A DNA stretch of 26,054 bases from an uncultured Eubacteriales bacterium (GTDB lineage: Bacteria; Bacillota_I; Bacilli_A; RF39; UBA660). A program made the position numbers and the translations under genes. The number at the start of each line of letters is the position of its first letter. Positions within the stretch are counted from its first letter, which is position 1. Shown here piece after piece: positions 1 to 7,871 of the stretch. The notes below the pieces were generated by a model. The model searched no databases. It saw only the letters and a program-made list of their open reading frames with translations, and was not told where the DNA came from. The stretch covers positions 1 through 26,054 of the forward strand of contig ONWZ01000035.1 of NCBI GenBank assembly GCA_900321645.1, in the 5' to 3' direction.

Positions 1-3
1 AAA

Positions 4-43
4 GAACATTTTGTTCATTTTGCCCCCCTTTTTCGGGTTGGCA
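4..43 (-). other. Two consecutive RNA hairpins at the 5' end of the leftward transcript
   Basis: Positions 21-24 pair with 40-43 (TGCC/GGCA) and 26-28 pair with 35-37 (CCC/GGG), giving a hairpin that starts at the predicted transcription start. A second hairpin pairs 4-8 with 12-16 (GAACA/TGTTC). Any start codon at 18 would lie three bases after the first hairpin, whose G-run would be its only candidate ribosome binding site and is paired. The product lies outside the window and cannot be named. Confidence 0.4.
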
Positions 44-49
44 GTTAAT

Positions 50-78
50 AATATACCAAACAATTTCCTCCTTGTCAA
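50..78 (-). promoter_or_regulatory. Sigma-A-type promoter reading off the left edge
   Basis: On the minus strand, TTGACA (73-78) is followed after 17 nt by TATATT (50-55). Predicted transcription starts near 43 and leaves the window. The -35 box is a perfect consensus and the spacing is ideal. A short reading frame beginning ATGAACAAAATG at 18 is possible, but hairpins dominate the 43 visible bases of transcript, so a non-coding or leader RNA is equally possible. Confidence 0.6.
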
Positions 79-136
79 CACTTTTTTTCACTTTTTGTGA
101 ATTTTGTCAAATAAATGCATCCCTATATATATAATG

Positions 137-164
137 AAAAAAGCAATCATTTTTGATTGCTTTT
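137..164 (-). terminator. Intrinsic terminator of the cdaA-cdaR unit
   Basis: An 11-bp perfect stem (139-149 with 154-164) with a 4-base loop is followed on the minus strand by a T-run. The stem overlaps the cdaR stop codon. It ends the operon directly after cdaR. Confidence 0.85.
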
Positions 165-1530
165 ACTTTTTCGTAATTCGAATCTTAATCTTAGTTGTCT
201 TTGGCGTATAAGTTGCTTTGACATCATCACCGGTTACAGTAATAGTAACTTCGTGGTCGCCTTCGGTATAACCAGTTAAATCTACGATCGCTTTAATCTT
301 ACTTTCATCGATTGATTTCAATACTTCTTTTGTTCCTTTTACAATAACAGTTGTCTTAATTGATGCTGCTCCAATAGCTGCTGCTTTATAATTAGAATCC
401 AAATTGATTGTTTCAATCATAATGTCATTGATTTCTTTAGTTTCTTCCTCACCTAATGAAATGGTTATCTTGGTATTCTTAGCAGATAGTTCTCTCAACC
501 CAGTAGGCGTTTGAAGTGATACGGTGAACGTCTTATTTTCGCTTAAGTTAGTGACATCAACTTCAACTGGCAAGTATTCAATCTTCGCTAAAGCACTTTC
601 TTCACCATAAACAGTTACTTTTGTTTCACTAGAAGTGATTGAACTAATTGCTTTACCAAATTGTACTTCACCTTTTGGAATTACTTTAACCGGAACTTCT
701 TTATGTGGTGAATCAATATTGATGGTAGCCGTAACTTTACTTGGAACCATTTCAATATCCACTACTTTACCATCATTATCATAAGCGATTATTGGGACAT
801 TTTCTAGTGTCATAACCCCAACTTCAGGATCAACTAATTTTGAAATATCAACTAAGGCTCTAACATTAGCTACTCTATTAATCGTATGTTCAGCCCCTTT
901 AATGATGATTTCTTCTTTATCGATAGTTACTTGTGATACTGATAATTTAGTATCCAATCTTTCTTTATTAATTGTATCAATAGTTGCAATTTTAGTTGTC
1001 GATACTTTTGGATATATATTAATATTGATAGATCCAGGATCTAATTTATATTGAACTGAATCAACTTCGCCTTTATAGTTTAAGGTTACTTTATGGGTAC
1101 CAGCTTTTAATTTAGAAATATCGATGGTTACTGTTCCATTTGATGATTGTTTAGCTAAGTACATATCAATTTTACGACCAATTAAAGTAACATCGACTGT
1201 TTCTGGAATACCTTCCACAACATAAGTTTCGGTATTATAGATAGCTTCAACTTTTTGATTATATAATACTTCAGCATATGAGTCTAATAATGAAGTAGTT
1301 CTTTTATCAATATTGAAGAAAGCTACGATGGCAATAATTAAGGAAATAAAAATCAATGTATTTTTTCTGACTAGCCACCTTTCAAATTTATCGGTTCTTC
1401 TACCCATTTTGTCGGTAATAAGCAAAATAAATTTAGTAATTGGAGTAACTATCTTTTTATCAATTAATCTAATGATTGCTCTTATGAATAGAAAGGCTTT
1501 TCTAGTTCTTCTTTTTTTATTTTTCTTCAT
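163..1530 (-). CDS. cdaR: CdaR (YbbR-domain regulator of c-di-AMP synthesis)
   Basis: This is a membrane-anchored extracytoplasmic protein that in Bacilli binds and modulates the diadenylate cyclase CdaA. About 455 residues: a very basic N-terminus, an amphipathic stretch, one membrane segment at about residues 57-74, then roughly four YbbR-type beta-rich repeats to the end. I place the start at the ATG at 1530, preceded by GAGG at normal spacing and encoding MKKNKKRRT. The frame stays open further upstream, but that part is out-of-frame cdaA sequence. The gene overlaps the end of cdaA by 14 bases, indicating translational coupling. In many Bacilli glmM follows; here a terminator follows instead. 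The family call is secure from the cdaA neighbour and the repeat pattern. Confidence 0.9.
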   Translation of the reverse strand: MKKNKKRRTRKAFLFIRAIIRLIDKKIVTPITKFILLITDKMGRRTDKFERWLVRKNTLIFISLIIAIVAFFNIDKRTTSLLDSYAEVLYNQKVEAIYNTETYVVEGIPETVDVTLIGRKIDMYLAKQSSNGTVTIDISKLKAGTHKVTLNYKGEVDSVQYKLDPGSININIYPKVSTTKIATIDTINKERLDTKLSVSQVTIDKEEIIIKGAEHTINRVANVRALVDISKLVDPEVGVMTLENVPIIAYDNDGKVVDIEMVPSKVTATINIDSPHKEVPVKVIPKGEVQFGKAISSITSSETKVTVYGEESALAKIEYLPVEVDVTNLSENKTFTVSLQTPTGLRELSAKNTKITISLGEEETKEINDIMIETINLDSNYKAAAIGAASIKTTVIVKGTKEVLKSIDESKIKAIVDLTGYTEGDHEVTITVTGDDVKATYTPKTTKIKIRITKK

Positions 1531-2353
1531 TATTATCAGCCTCACTTTCTGGCTCATCTTCAAGTTCATCATCTAATAATAATTCTTTTTTAGGTTTTAA
1601 TTCTTCGATAAGAATCATACGAGCATCATCGATTGATAAATTATAGTTTAGAATACCTTCTATGGCGATTGATATTTTACCAGTTTCTTCAGAAACGACA
1701 ATCGCAATACAATCGCTTTCTTCACTGATACCTAAAGCTGCTCTATGTCTCGTACCTAATTTCTTATTAATTTTACCATTTAAACTAATTGGAAATACCG
1801 CTCCAGCACTAGTTATCTTATTTCCCTGAATAATGACACCACCATCATGAAGTGGATTACGTGGGAAAAAGATAGAAATCAATAATTCAGCTGAAATATC
1901 AGCATCTAATGATTTACTCTTTTCGATATAATCACCTAGACTAATTTCTCTTTCAATAACCATTAAGCCGCCAATTTTTGCCTTACGCATATAATCGATA
2001 GCATTCATTATTTCATAAACTACTTTTTCTCTTTCATCTAGTGTTAATGATCTATGTTTGGTGATAATTTGTTTCTTACCTAATTGTTCTAGAGAATTCC
2101 TAATTTCTGGTTGAAATATGATGATAACTGCTAAAACACCCCAAGTAAGAATATATTCCAAAATTACACCTGTGGTTTTTAAATCAAAATAATCACTTAT
2201 CAATTTTACTATTATAAGGATAAGAACACCTTTTAATAGGAAAACCATTTTAACATTATCTTTAAGATTTTTAATAACTGCATAAGCTAGTATCCATACT
2301 AAAGCAATATCGATCATTGCTTTGGCAGTTGATGTTATGTCATTCATTATCAT
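1517..2353 (-). CDS. cdaA: Diadenylate cyclase CdaA (DisA_N domain, membrane type)
   Basis: Makes the second messenger cyclic di-AMP from two ATP at the membrane, controlling potassium/osmolyte and cell-wall homeostasis in Bacillota. 278 residues: about three membrane segments in residues 10-82, then the DisA_N catalytic domain. The RHRAAL motif is intact at 202-207. The usual DGA motif reads DGG at 170-172, preceded by PLH; the catalytic Asp is kept. The acidic C-terminus is species-specific. The start ATG at 2353 has AAGGACGG about nine bases upstream. It is the first gene of a two-gene unit with cdaR. Catalytic competence is inferred from the retained Asp and RHR residues. Confidence 0.93.
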   Translation of the reverse strand: MIMNDITSTAKAMIDIALVWILAYAVIKNLKDNVKMVFLLKGVLILIIVKLISDYFDLKTTGVILEYILTWGVLAVIIIFQPEIRNSLEQLGKKQIITKHRSLTLDEREKVVYEIMNAIDYMRKAKIGGLMVIEREISLGDYIEKSKSLDADISAELLISIFFPRNPLHDGGVIIQGNKITSAGAVFPISLNGKINKKLGTRHRAALGISEESDCIAIVVSEETGKISIAIEGILNYNLSIDDARMILIEELKPKKELLLDDELEDEPESEADNNEEK

Positions 2354-2384
2354 GGTTATGCACCGTCCTTTATACTCATTTTAT

Positions 2385-2393
2385 ATTATAACA
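2385..2393 (-). promoter_or_regulatory. Extended -10 promoter for cdaA-cdaR
   Basis: TGTTATAAT on the minus strand is a perfect TGnTATAAT extended -10 element, about 30 bases before the cdaA start. No good -35 lies 17 bases upstream. A TTGACA at 2399-2404 is only 8 nt from the -10 and cannot be its partner. Confidence 0.55.
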
Positions 2394-2453
2394 TAATATG
2401 TCAAAAATTGATAGTTATATTTTTGGTTATTTTAGATATCCTTATATTATATG

Positions 2454-2482
2454 AGAAAAGAAGCTAAATTATTTAGCTTCTT
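2454..2482 (-). terminator. Intrinsic terminator of rny
   Basis: A 10-bp stem (2460-2469 with 2471-2480) overlaps the rny stop codon and is followed on the minus strand by TTTTCT. The perfect inverted repeat has one central base, so the terminal pairs probably open to form a loop. Confidence 0.75.
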
Positions 2483-4022
2483 CAGTAACTCTTGTTTCCC
2501 TTATAACGGTTACCTTTATTGTACCGGGATATTGAACTTCTGATTCAATCTTTTCTTTGATATTTCTAGCAATTTGATATGACATTAAGTCATCAACTTC
2601 TTCTGGCTTAACGACAACACGTAATTCTCTACCAGCCTGAATAGCATAGGCTTTATCAACGCCTTTAACTTCATTACCAATTTCCTCAATCTTTTCTAGT
2701 CTTTGGAAATAGTTTTCAGTTGAATCATTTCTAGCTCCTGGACGTGATGCTGAAATAGTATCAGCAATGCTTACAATTGAAGAAATAACGCTGGTGGCAG
2801 GAACATCGCCATGGTGTGAGGCAATGGCATTGATAATTACTTTTCCTTCATTATACTTCTTAGCTAATTCAACACCGATGTCGACATGACTACCTTCCAT
2901 TTCAAAGTCGATGGCTTTACCAATATCATGAAGTAAGCCTGCTCTTTTAGCAAGGTTAACATTTTCACCAAGTTCAGAGGCAATTAAGCCACAAATACGA
3001 GCAACTTCTTTAGAATGTTGTAAGGCATTTTGACCATAACTTGTTCTGAAATGTAATTTACCAACAATTTCAATAAGTTCTGGGTCCATTTTAGATAAGC
3101 CTAATTCATAAATAGCATTCTTACCATACTCTTTGACTTTTTGATTAACTTCATTACACATTTTATCGTATAATTCTTCGATTCTAGCTGGATGGATACG
3201 TCCATCTTTAATCAATGCTTCCAAAGTCAATCTGGCAATTTCACGGCGCATTGGATCGAAACTTGAGATAACAATTGCTTCAGGTGTATCATCAATAATT
3301 AAATCAACACCGGTAACTGATTCAATCGTTCTAACGTTTCTTCCTTCCCTACCAATTATTCTTCCTTTCATTTCATCGTTAGGAAGACTAATTACAGAAA
3401 CTGTTTGCTCATTGGTTACGTCAGCCGCATATTTTTCCATTGAATTAACTAATAATTCTTTAGCTTTTGCATCAACATCCAATTTAGCTTCAGTTTCTCT
3501 TTCTTTAATGTAGGCAGCGATTTCTTTCGCCATTTTTTCTTCGACCATTTTCATAACGGCTTCTTTGGCTTGTTCTTTAGTAAACCCACTAATTCTTTCT
3601 AATTCTTCTAATTGTTCACGTCTAATTGCTTCCATTTTTTCTTTGATTTCTTGGATTTCATCTTGCTTTTTTAAGAGATTATTTTCTCTGTCTTCTAAAC
3701 CTTTTTCGCGTGCTTGCATCATTTCATCACGTTTATCAATATTTTTTTCACGTTGTAAAAGGCGATCTTCAGCTTCTTTTATTTCGTTTTTCTTTTCTTT
3801 TACTTCCTTATCAGCTTCTAATTTTAGTTTATTAATCTCTTCTTTGGTTTCGAAAATACTCTCTCTTTTTAATTTTTCAGCTTCTTTTTTAGCTGTCGCA
3901 ATAATCGTATCAGATTTCTTCTCTGTTTTCTTATTTTTAAGGTGATTGATTACTAAATATGCAACCACGCCAATGATAATTCCAAGAACAAATGCTAAAA
4001 TGGAGAATACTGTATTATTCAC
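2469..4022 (-). CDS. rny: Ribonuclease Y
   Basis: The membrane-anchored endoribonuclease that initiates mRNA decay in Bacillota. 517 residues, the usual family length. Order: an N-terminal membrane helix (about 5-26), a long charged coiled coil (about 30-190), a KH domain with GRIIGREGR at 220-228, and an HD domain with the metal-binding His-Asp at 365-366 (LLHDIGKA). The start is a GTG at 4022 with GGAGGTG seven bases upstream; an ATG overlapping it is out of frame and stops at once. It is monocistronic, with its own promoter and terminator. The identification is unambiguous. Confidence 0.97.
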   Translation of the reverse strand: MNNTVFSILAFVLGIIIGVVAYLVINHLKNKKTEKKSDTIIATAKKEAEKLKRESIFETKEEINKLKLEADKEVKEKKNEIKEAEDRLLQREKNIDKRDEMMQAREKGLEDRENNLLKKQDEIQEIKEKMEAIRREQLEELERISGFTKEQAKEAVMKMVEEKMAKEIAAYIKERETEAKLDVDAKAKELLVNSMEKYAADVTNEQTVSVISLPNDEMKGRIIGREGRNVRTIESVTGVDLIIDDTPEAIVISSFDPMRREIARLTLEALIKDGRIHPARIEELYDKMCNEVNQKVKEYGKNAIYELGLSKMDPELIEIVGKLHFRTSYGQNALQHSKEVARICGLIASELGENVNLAKRAGLLHDIGKAIDFEMEGSHVDIGVELAKKYNEGKVIINAIASHHGDVPATSVISSIVSIADTISASRPGARNDSTENYFQRLEKIEEIGNEVKGVDKAYAIQAGRELRVVVKPEEVDDLMSYQIARNIKEKIESEVQYPGTIKVTVIRETRVTEEAK

Positions 4023-4099
4023 ATGAACACCTCCATTTCTTTAAATTGTTTTTTTATATGATAGAAAAAATTTAATTTGAATTTAAACTATACAATATA

Positions 4100-4128
4100 A
4101 TTGTATATAACTTTCAAGCCAATGTCAA
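4100..4128 (-). promoter_or_regulatory. Promoter of rny
   Basis: On the minus strand, TTGACA (4123-4128) is followed after exactly 17 nt by TACAAT (4100-4105). This predicts a leader of roughly 70 bases before the GTG start. Confidence 0.7.
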
Positions 4129-4150
4129 GGCATAAATTTTAAGAAACAAT

Positions 4151-4178
4151 AAAAAAAGAAACAATGTTTCGTTTCTTT
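4151..4178 (-). terminator. Intrinsic terminator after the CPBP protease gene
   Basis: An 8-bp stem AAAGAAAC/GTTTCTTT (4155-4162 with 4171-4178) is followed on the minus strand by a run of T. It lies just after the stop of the CPBP gene and ends the flippase-CPBP unit. Confidence 0.8.
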
Positions 4179-4186
4179 AATTATTA

Positions 4187-4831
4187 TTATTTAAATAAGA
4201 TAAGCATCGTAATTATAGCAAAAGTATTGTTTAAAATGTGAGCAATTGTCGAAGCAATTACATTCTTATTTGTATGCAAGTAAATCATCGCAAGTAAAAC
4301 GCCTAAGCCAACATATAAAATAGTAACTATACCTACTCCATGTAAGATACCAAAAACAAGTGAAGAAACAATTACAAATACAGTATCATTTTTAATAAAT
4401 GTTGAGAATGAATACCTGAAGACCATTTCTTCAATAAATGGAGCAAAAAGAGCAACTGAAATACCCATTAATACTTTGCTATTTTGATATGCTTCGATAA
4501 CGGCATCTTGATTAGGCATATCGACACCGGCTGCAATAAATATTCTTGAAACTATTTCGTTTACGACGATGACAATAATTGAAGCCCCAATAATATAGAT
4601 AATATCCTTTTTAGTTAATTTCTTTATTCTTTCTTTTAATTGCTTGCGATATATAATAAGGAAAGTAATAACGATTGCTAAATAACTAGCAAAAGTAATT
4701 ACTCCAGATAGTTTGTAAACCACTTCAGTAGCATCTTTGGTATAAATCATACCAAGAATAAAGCCTGCTATCAATTGTACCCCTATGTATATCAATATAT
4801 ATAACCATATAGGTTTTAAATCTTTTTTCAT
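4187..4831 (-). CDS. CPBP-family intramembrane metalloprotease
   Basis: Membrane protein of the CPBP/Abi (Rce1-like) family, 214 residues with about six hydrophobic segments. The three family motifs are present: EEMVFR with E134, E135 and R139; FGILHG with H164; and AHILNN with H198 and N202. Such proteins are thought to cleave substrates within the membrane, or act in bacteriocin self-immunity or envelope processes. The start ATG overlaps the stop of the upstream flippase by one base (TAATG), so the two are translationally coupled. The substrate cannot be predicted; a role linked to the flippase is inference from coupling only. Confidence 0.85.
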   Translation of the reverse strand: MKKDLKPIWLYILIYIGVQLIAGFILGMIYTKDATEVVYKLSGVITFASYLAIVITFLIIYRKQLKERIKKLTKKDIIYIIGASIIVIVVNEIVSRIFIAAGVDMPNQDAVIEAYQNSKVLMGISVALFAPFIEEMVFRYSFSTFIKNDTVFVIVSSLVFGILHGVGIVTILYVGLGVLLAMIYLHTNKNVIASTIAHILNNTFAIITMLILFK

Positions 4832-6474
4832 TATTTACTCTCCTTAACTACTTCATTTGATAAAGGTAGTTTTTTAACTAATTTTTCTGGCAGGATACTT
4901 ATAATGCTCTTATAATTGATTAAGATATATGTTCCTCCGCAAACAACACCAGCGATAATAATATTTACTAATTGAGTTAACTTACTAGCACTATTTACTG
5001 GTAAGATCATTTTAGTTACTTCAAGCATTGCAATTAAAATGATAGCTGATAAGATAAATCTTGGGATGGACGTAATTGTTTCTTTATAATTAAGGTGCAT
5101 TTCTTTATTTAAATAATGCATACTCATACCAGTAGAAAGCAAGAAGCAAGCAAGGGTCGCTGCAATAGCTCCATAATAAGCTGGAAGTCCTAATTTATCA
5201 AATAGAACCATAAATGGAATATCTAAGGCAACATTGACAAATTGACCAATGATAACACTTTTATAGATAATCTTTTCAGCATTAATACTTTGAAGTAAGG
5301 AATTAACAACCATATATAAACAATCGAAGATAATTACAATAATATTGAACTTAATAATTAATGACCCAATTTCATTAGGATTATAGAACATGTTCCACAT
5401 ACTTGTTGACATAACACTCATAAAAATAGCTAATGGAGCAATAATTAATAGAATTATCTTTAAGCATTTATTAAAGGTCTGATTCATAGATATGGTATTC
5501 TTTTCATTAAAATCTTTAACCATATTAGGAATTAAACTAATGATTAAGCCATTGGCAATCGAAGTAATAATCGTATTAATTTTGACACCCCAGGTAGTAA
5601 AGACACTACCAATAAACTCAGTTGTCGCTGCCGTAAAGCCTAATTTTGGTAAAGTTTTAATAACTAATACCATATCGACAAAGGTTGTGGCATTATTTAC
5701 TAAATTAATTACAATAAAAGGAATGGAATAAGTAATAATCTTTTTAATAATCTCTTTATCGGTTTTTTTATTTTCTTTTGCTTCAAGATCAAGTCCTAAT
5801 TGTTTCTTGTTCCTTCTCGTAATAATATCTAAGTATAAATAGGTAATTAAACCACCGGCAGCGGCTGCTAAGGTAGAAACGACAATAGCATATTTAACAT
5901 CCCAATGAAGTACTTTAACACAGATATAACTACCGGCAATAATAATAGCTATACGAACTACTTGTTCAATAATTTGACTAATTGATGGTTCTTTAATATA
6001 AGTATGTCCTTGTAAGTAGCCTCTTTTGATACTTAACATTGGAATTATTAATAAGGCAAAGGAAATAGTCCTGATAACTAAAGAAACATCTCCAATACTA
6101 TTGCCACCAGTTAAGTCCCCAACGATTAATTTGGCAAATAATGGAGCAAATAAGAAACATATTAAGAATGATGCGATAGAGAAGATCATAATGATCTTGG
6201 TTGCTATTTGATACATTCTTATTTTTTTATCATCTTGCTTTAAAGTGGCATATTCACTTGTTAGTTTACTAATTGCTAAAGGAAGCCCGGCTGATGAAAT
6301 AATCAGAAAGATATTATATATGTTATACGCATAGCCATATAATGTACCACCTTTTTCACCAATAATATTATAAAAGGGGATAACGTATAAAACTCCCAAT
6401 ATTTTAGTAATAATAATACATACTGTTGCAATAAAGGCACCTTCTAAAAAACCTGATTTTTTTAATTTGCCCAT
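4831..6474 (-). CDS. MOP-superfamily lipid/polysaccharide flippase (SpoVB/YtgP-like)
   Basis: 547-residue polytopic membrane protein with about 14 hydrophobic segments, the size and layout of the polysaccharide transporter/MurJ branch of the MOP superfamily. The N-terminal region carries the typical KILGVLYVIPFYNIIG stretch of Firmicute SpoVB/YtgP proteins. Family members flip lipid-linked cell-wall precursors (lipid II for MurJ/YtgP; SpoVB acts in spore cortex synthesis). Which branch this is cannot be settled by eye; the length suits YtgP/MurJ. The start ATG at 6474 follows GAGGTGA, and a good promoter lies just upstream. It is coupled to the CPBP protease gene. Confidence 0.85.
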   Translation of the reverse strand: MGKLKKSGFLEGAFIATVCIIITKILGVLYVIPFYNIIGEKGGTLYGYAYNIYNIFLIISSAGLPLAISKLTSEYATLKQDDKKIRMYQIATKIIMIFSIASFLICFLFAPLFAKLIVGDLTGGNSIGDVSLVIRTISFALLIIPMLSIKRGYLQGHTYIKEPSISQIIEQVVRIAIIIAGSYICVKVLHWDVKYAIVVSTLAAAAGGLITYLYLDIITRRNKKQLGLDLEAKENKKTDKEIIKKIITYSIPFIVINLVNNATTFVDMVLVIKTLPKLGFTAATTEFIGSVFTTWGVKINTIITSIANGLIISLIPNMVKDFNEKNTISMNQTFNKCLKIILLIIAPLAIFMSVMSTSMWNMFYNPNEIGSLIIKFNIIVIIFDCLYMVVNSLLQSINAEKIIYKSVIIGQFVNVALDIPFMVLFDKLGLPAYYGAIAATLACFLLSTGMSMHYLNKEMHLNYKETITSIPRFILSAIILIAMLEVTKMILPVNSASKLTQLVNIIIAGVVCGGTYILINYKSIISILPEKLVKKLPLSNEVVKESK

Positions 6475-6504
6475 AATTCACCTCTTCTATTTTACACTAT
6501 CTTA

Positions 6505-6533
6505 ATTATATCATTACAATCTTTAAAAGTAAA
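6505..6533 (-). promoter_or_regulatory. Promoter of the flippase-CPBP unit
   Basis: TTTACT (6528-6533) is followed after 17 nt by TATAAT (6505-6510) on the minus strand, with an upstream TG giving an extended -10 (TGATATAAT). Confidence 0.7.
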
Positions 6534-6591
6534 TTCTAAGTATCTTTTTTATGAATGAAACATATATATAATGATGAAAGGAATGATAAAT

Positions 6592-6852
6592 ATGGAAACA
6601 TTAAAGGTAGGAACAAAATCAAATCCCAATTCAGTAGCAGGAGCACTAGCTAATGTGTTTAGGGAAAGAGATAGCGTTGAAATTCAGGCAATTGGTGCTG
6701 GAGCATTAAATCAAGCAATAAAGGCAATTGCAATTGCGAGAGGGTTCGTGGCACCTGCTGGCAAAAATTTAATTTGTATTCCGGCTTTTACCGATATTGT
6801 GATTGATGGTGATGAAAGAACAGCCATTAAACTAATCGTTGAAGCAAAATAA
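6592..6852 (+). CDS. spoVS: Stage V sporulation protein S (SpoVS)
   Basis: 86-residue Alba-like small protein matching Bacillus SpoVS almost end to end: begins METLKV, contains EIQAIGAGALNQAIKAIAIA and ends AIKLIVEAK. In Bacillus subtilis it is needed for progress past stage V of sporulation, but family members also occur in non-sporulating bacteria. I chose the ATG at 6592 because it gives the family length and follows AAAGGA; upstream in-frame ATGs at 6571 and 6574 would add residues not seen in the family. A TATAAT at 6567-6572 is too close to the gene to leave a usable leader, so the promoter is not resolved. It converges with rluB. Confidence 0.95.
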   Translation: METLKVGTKSNPNSVAGALANVFRERDSVEIQAIGAGALNQAIKAIAIARGFVAPAGKNLICIPAFTDIVIDGDERTAIKLIVEAK

Positions 6853-6874
6853 AAGTAGTCCTGTGACTACTTTT
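6851..6874. terminator. Bidirectional terminator between spoVS and rluB
   Basis: A 10-bp perfect stem (6851-6860 with 6865-6874), loop CTGT, with T-runs on both sides. It closes spoVS on the plus strand and rluB on the minus strand, overlapping the rluB stop codon. Confidence 0.85.
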
Positions 6875-7586
6875 TAATTAATGAATATAAGATAGCAACC
6901 TCTTTATTAGTTAGATGACGATACTCACCTGGTTTTAAATTAGTTAATTTGAGATTAGCATACTCTTCTCTTTTTAGTTTTATTACCTCATGATTGATAG
7001 CTTCAAACATTTTTTTTACTTGATGATTACGCCCTTCATGAATAACTAATTCAACTAATGACTTATCAGTCTTTTTATCATACTTCTTTAAATTAACTTT
7101 TGCTTTAGCTGTTTTCTTACCATCGATGATAACACCACTACGCAATTGTTTTATTTCATAACCAGTAACTAGGCCATTTACTTTGGCAACATATTTCTTC
7201 GAGATATTACTAGATGGATGCATAAGTTTATTAGCTAGATAACCATCATTAGTAAGAATAATGGCTCCCGTTGTATCATAATCTAATCTTCCAATCGGAT
7301 AGATTCTCTCTTTAGTGTTAATCAGATCGACGACTGTTTTACGTTTATGTTCATCTGATACTGAAGAGATAACTTCGCGTGGTTTATTTAAAAGATAGTA
7401 TTCATAATTCTTATTATTATCTAAAATGACATCTTCAACTTCAATAGTATCGGTACTTTTTACTTTAGCGCCTAATTCTTTGACGATTTCACCATTGACT
7501 TTGACTTTACCAGCAATAATTAATTCTTCAGCTTTTCTACGGGATGTATATCCAAGATTAGCAATAACTTTTTGTAATCTTTCCAT
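6867..7586 (-). CDS. rluB: 23S rRNA pseudouridine synthase, RluB/RsuA type
   Basis: About 239 residues: an N-terminal S4 RNA-binding domain (1-50), then the RsuA/RluB-type pseudouridine synthase domain with the catalytic motif GRLDYDTTGA (Asp at 102) and the family HEGRNHQVKKMFE motif near 190. It isomerises a uridine of ribosomal RNA; RluB-type members act on 23S helix 89, RsuA on 16S. The start ATG at 7586 (MERLQKVI) has GAGGTGAG eight bases upstream. An in-frame GTG nine bases earlier lies inside the ribosome binding site and is rejected. The exact substrate base is inferred from general family similarity. Confidence 0.88.
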   Translation of the reverse strand: MERLQKVIANLGYTSRRKAEELIIAGKVKVNGEIVKELGAKVKSTDTIEVEDVILDNNKNYEYYLLNKPREVISSVSDEHKRKTVVDLINTKERIYPIGRLDYDTTGAIILTNDGYLANKLMHPSSNISKKYVAKVNGLVTGYEIKQLRSGVIIDGKKTAKAKVNLKKYDKKTDKSLVELVIHEGRNHQVKKMFEAINHEVIKLKREEYANLKLTNLKPGEYRHLTNKEVAILYSLIKK

Positions 7587-7604
7587 ACTTCTCACCTCGA
7601 AGGT

Positions 7605-7633
7605 ATTATATAATAAATTTTTATTTTTAACAA
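7605..7633 (-). promoter_or_regulatory. Promoter of rluB
   Basis: TTGTTA (7628-7633), 17-nt spacer, TATAAT (7605-7610) on the minus strand, ending about 19 bases before the rluB start codon. Confidence 0.65.
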
Positions 7634-7698
7634 TATTTTTTAAAAAGGTGTTGCAATTTTAAAAATAATATGTTAATCTCTTATAGAAGGTGAACGGA

Positions 7699-7803
7699 AT
7701 GAAAGTAAGATTCAAAGGCAAAAGAATACTTATGATACTACTAAATAATGGCTTATTTATTGTTTTTGGATTTCTATTTTCAATTATTAATTTTAATATT
7801 TAA
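7699..7803 (+). CDS. Small membrane mini-protein, 34 residues
   Basis: A short open frame with a plausible ribosome binding site (AGAAGGTGA about six bases upstream). The product begins with a strongly basic segment (MKVRFKGKR) followed by one hydrophobic helix (residues 10-34), the layout of a single-pass small membrane protein. An imperfect hairpin follows the stop, so it looks like a discrete unit. TTGCAA (7651-7656) with an extended -10-like TGTTAATCT (7671-7679) lies upstream, but would leave very little leader. Not recognised as a known family; it could also be a leader peptide for the uracil permease operon or a chance frame. Confidence 0.45.
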   Translation: MKVRFKGKRILMILLNNGLFIVFGFLFSIINFNI

Positions 7804-7833
7804 AGAAGCGAAATTATTTTTCTCTTCTTTTTA
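7802..7833 (+). terminator. Probable terminator after the mini-gene
   Basis: AGAAG (7804-7808) pairs with CTTCT (7824-7828), and GAAA (7810-7813) pairs with TTTC (7819-7822) across one mismatch; a T-run follows. It lies upstream of the permease gene and could instead act as an attenuator. A TATAAT at 7835-7840 just after it, without a clear -35, may start the permease mRNA. Confidence 0.5.
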
Positions 7834-7871
7834 TTATAATTAATCACCAAAAAAGAGGAAGGAGTTTGTTT

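Noticed and set aside
1531..1572. N-terminal extension of CdaR starting at 1572
   Set aside because: This stretch is the out-of-frame end of cdaA, has no ribosome binding site, and the ATG at 1530 has one at normal spacing.
2385..2404. TTGACA at 2399-2404 as -35 for cdaA
   Set aside because: It is only 8 nt from the TATAAT, and no other -10 lies at 16-18 nt; the extended -10 alone is the better explanation.
3565..3945. Open frame on the plus strand inside rny
   Set aside because: It is the antisense of the RNase Y coiled coil: Ser/Phe-rich composition from complementing Glu/Lys codons, and no ribosome binding site.
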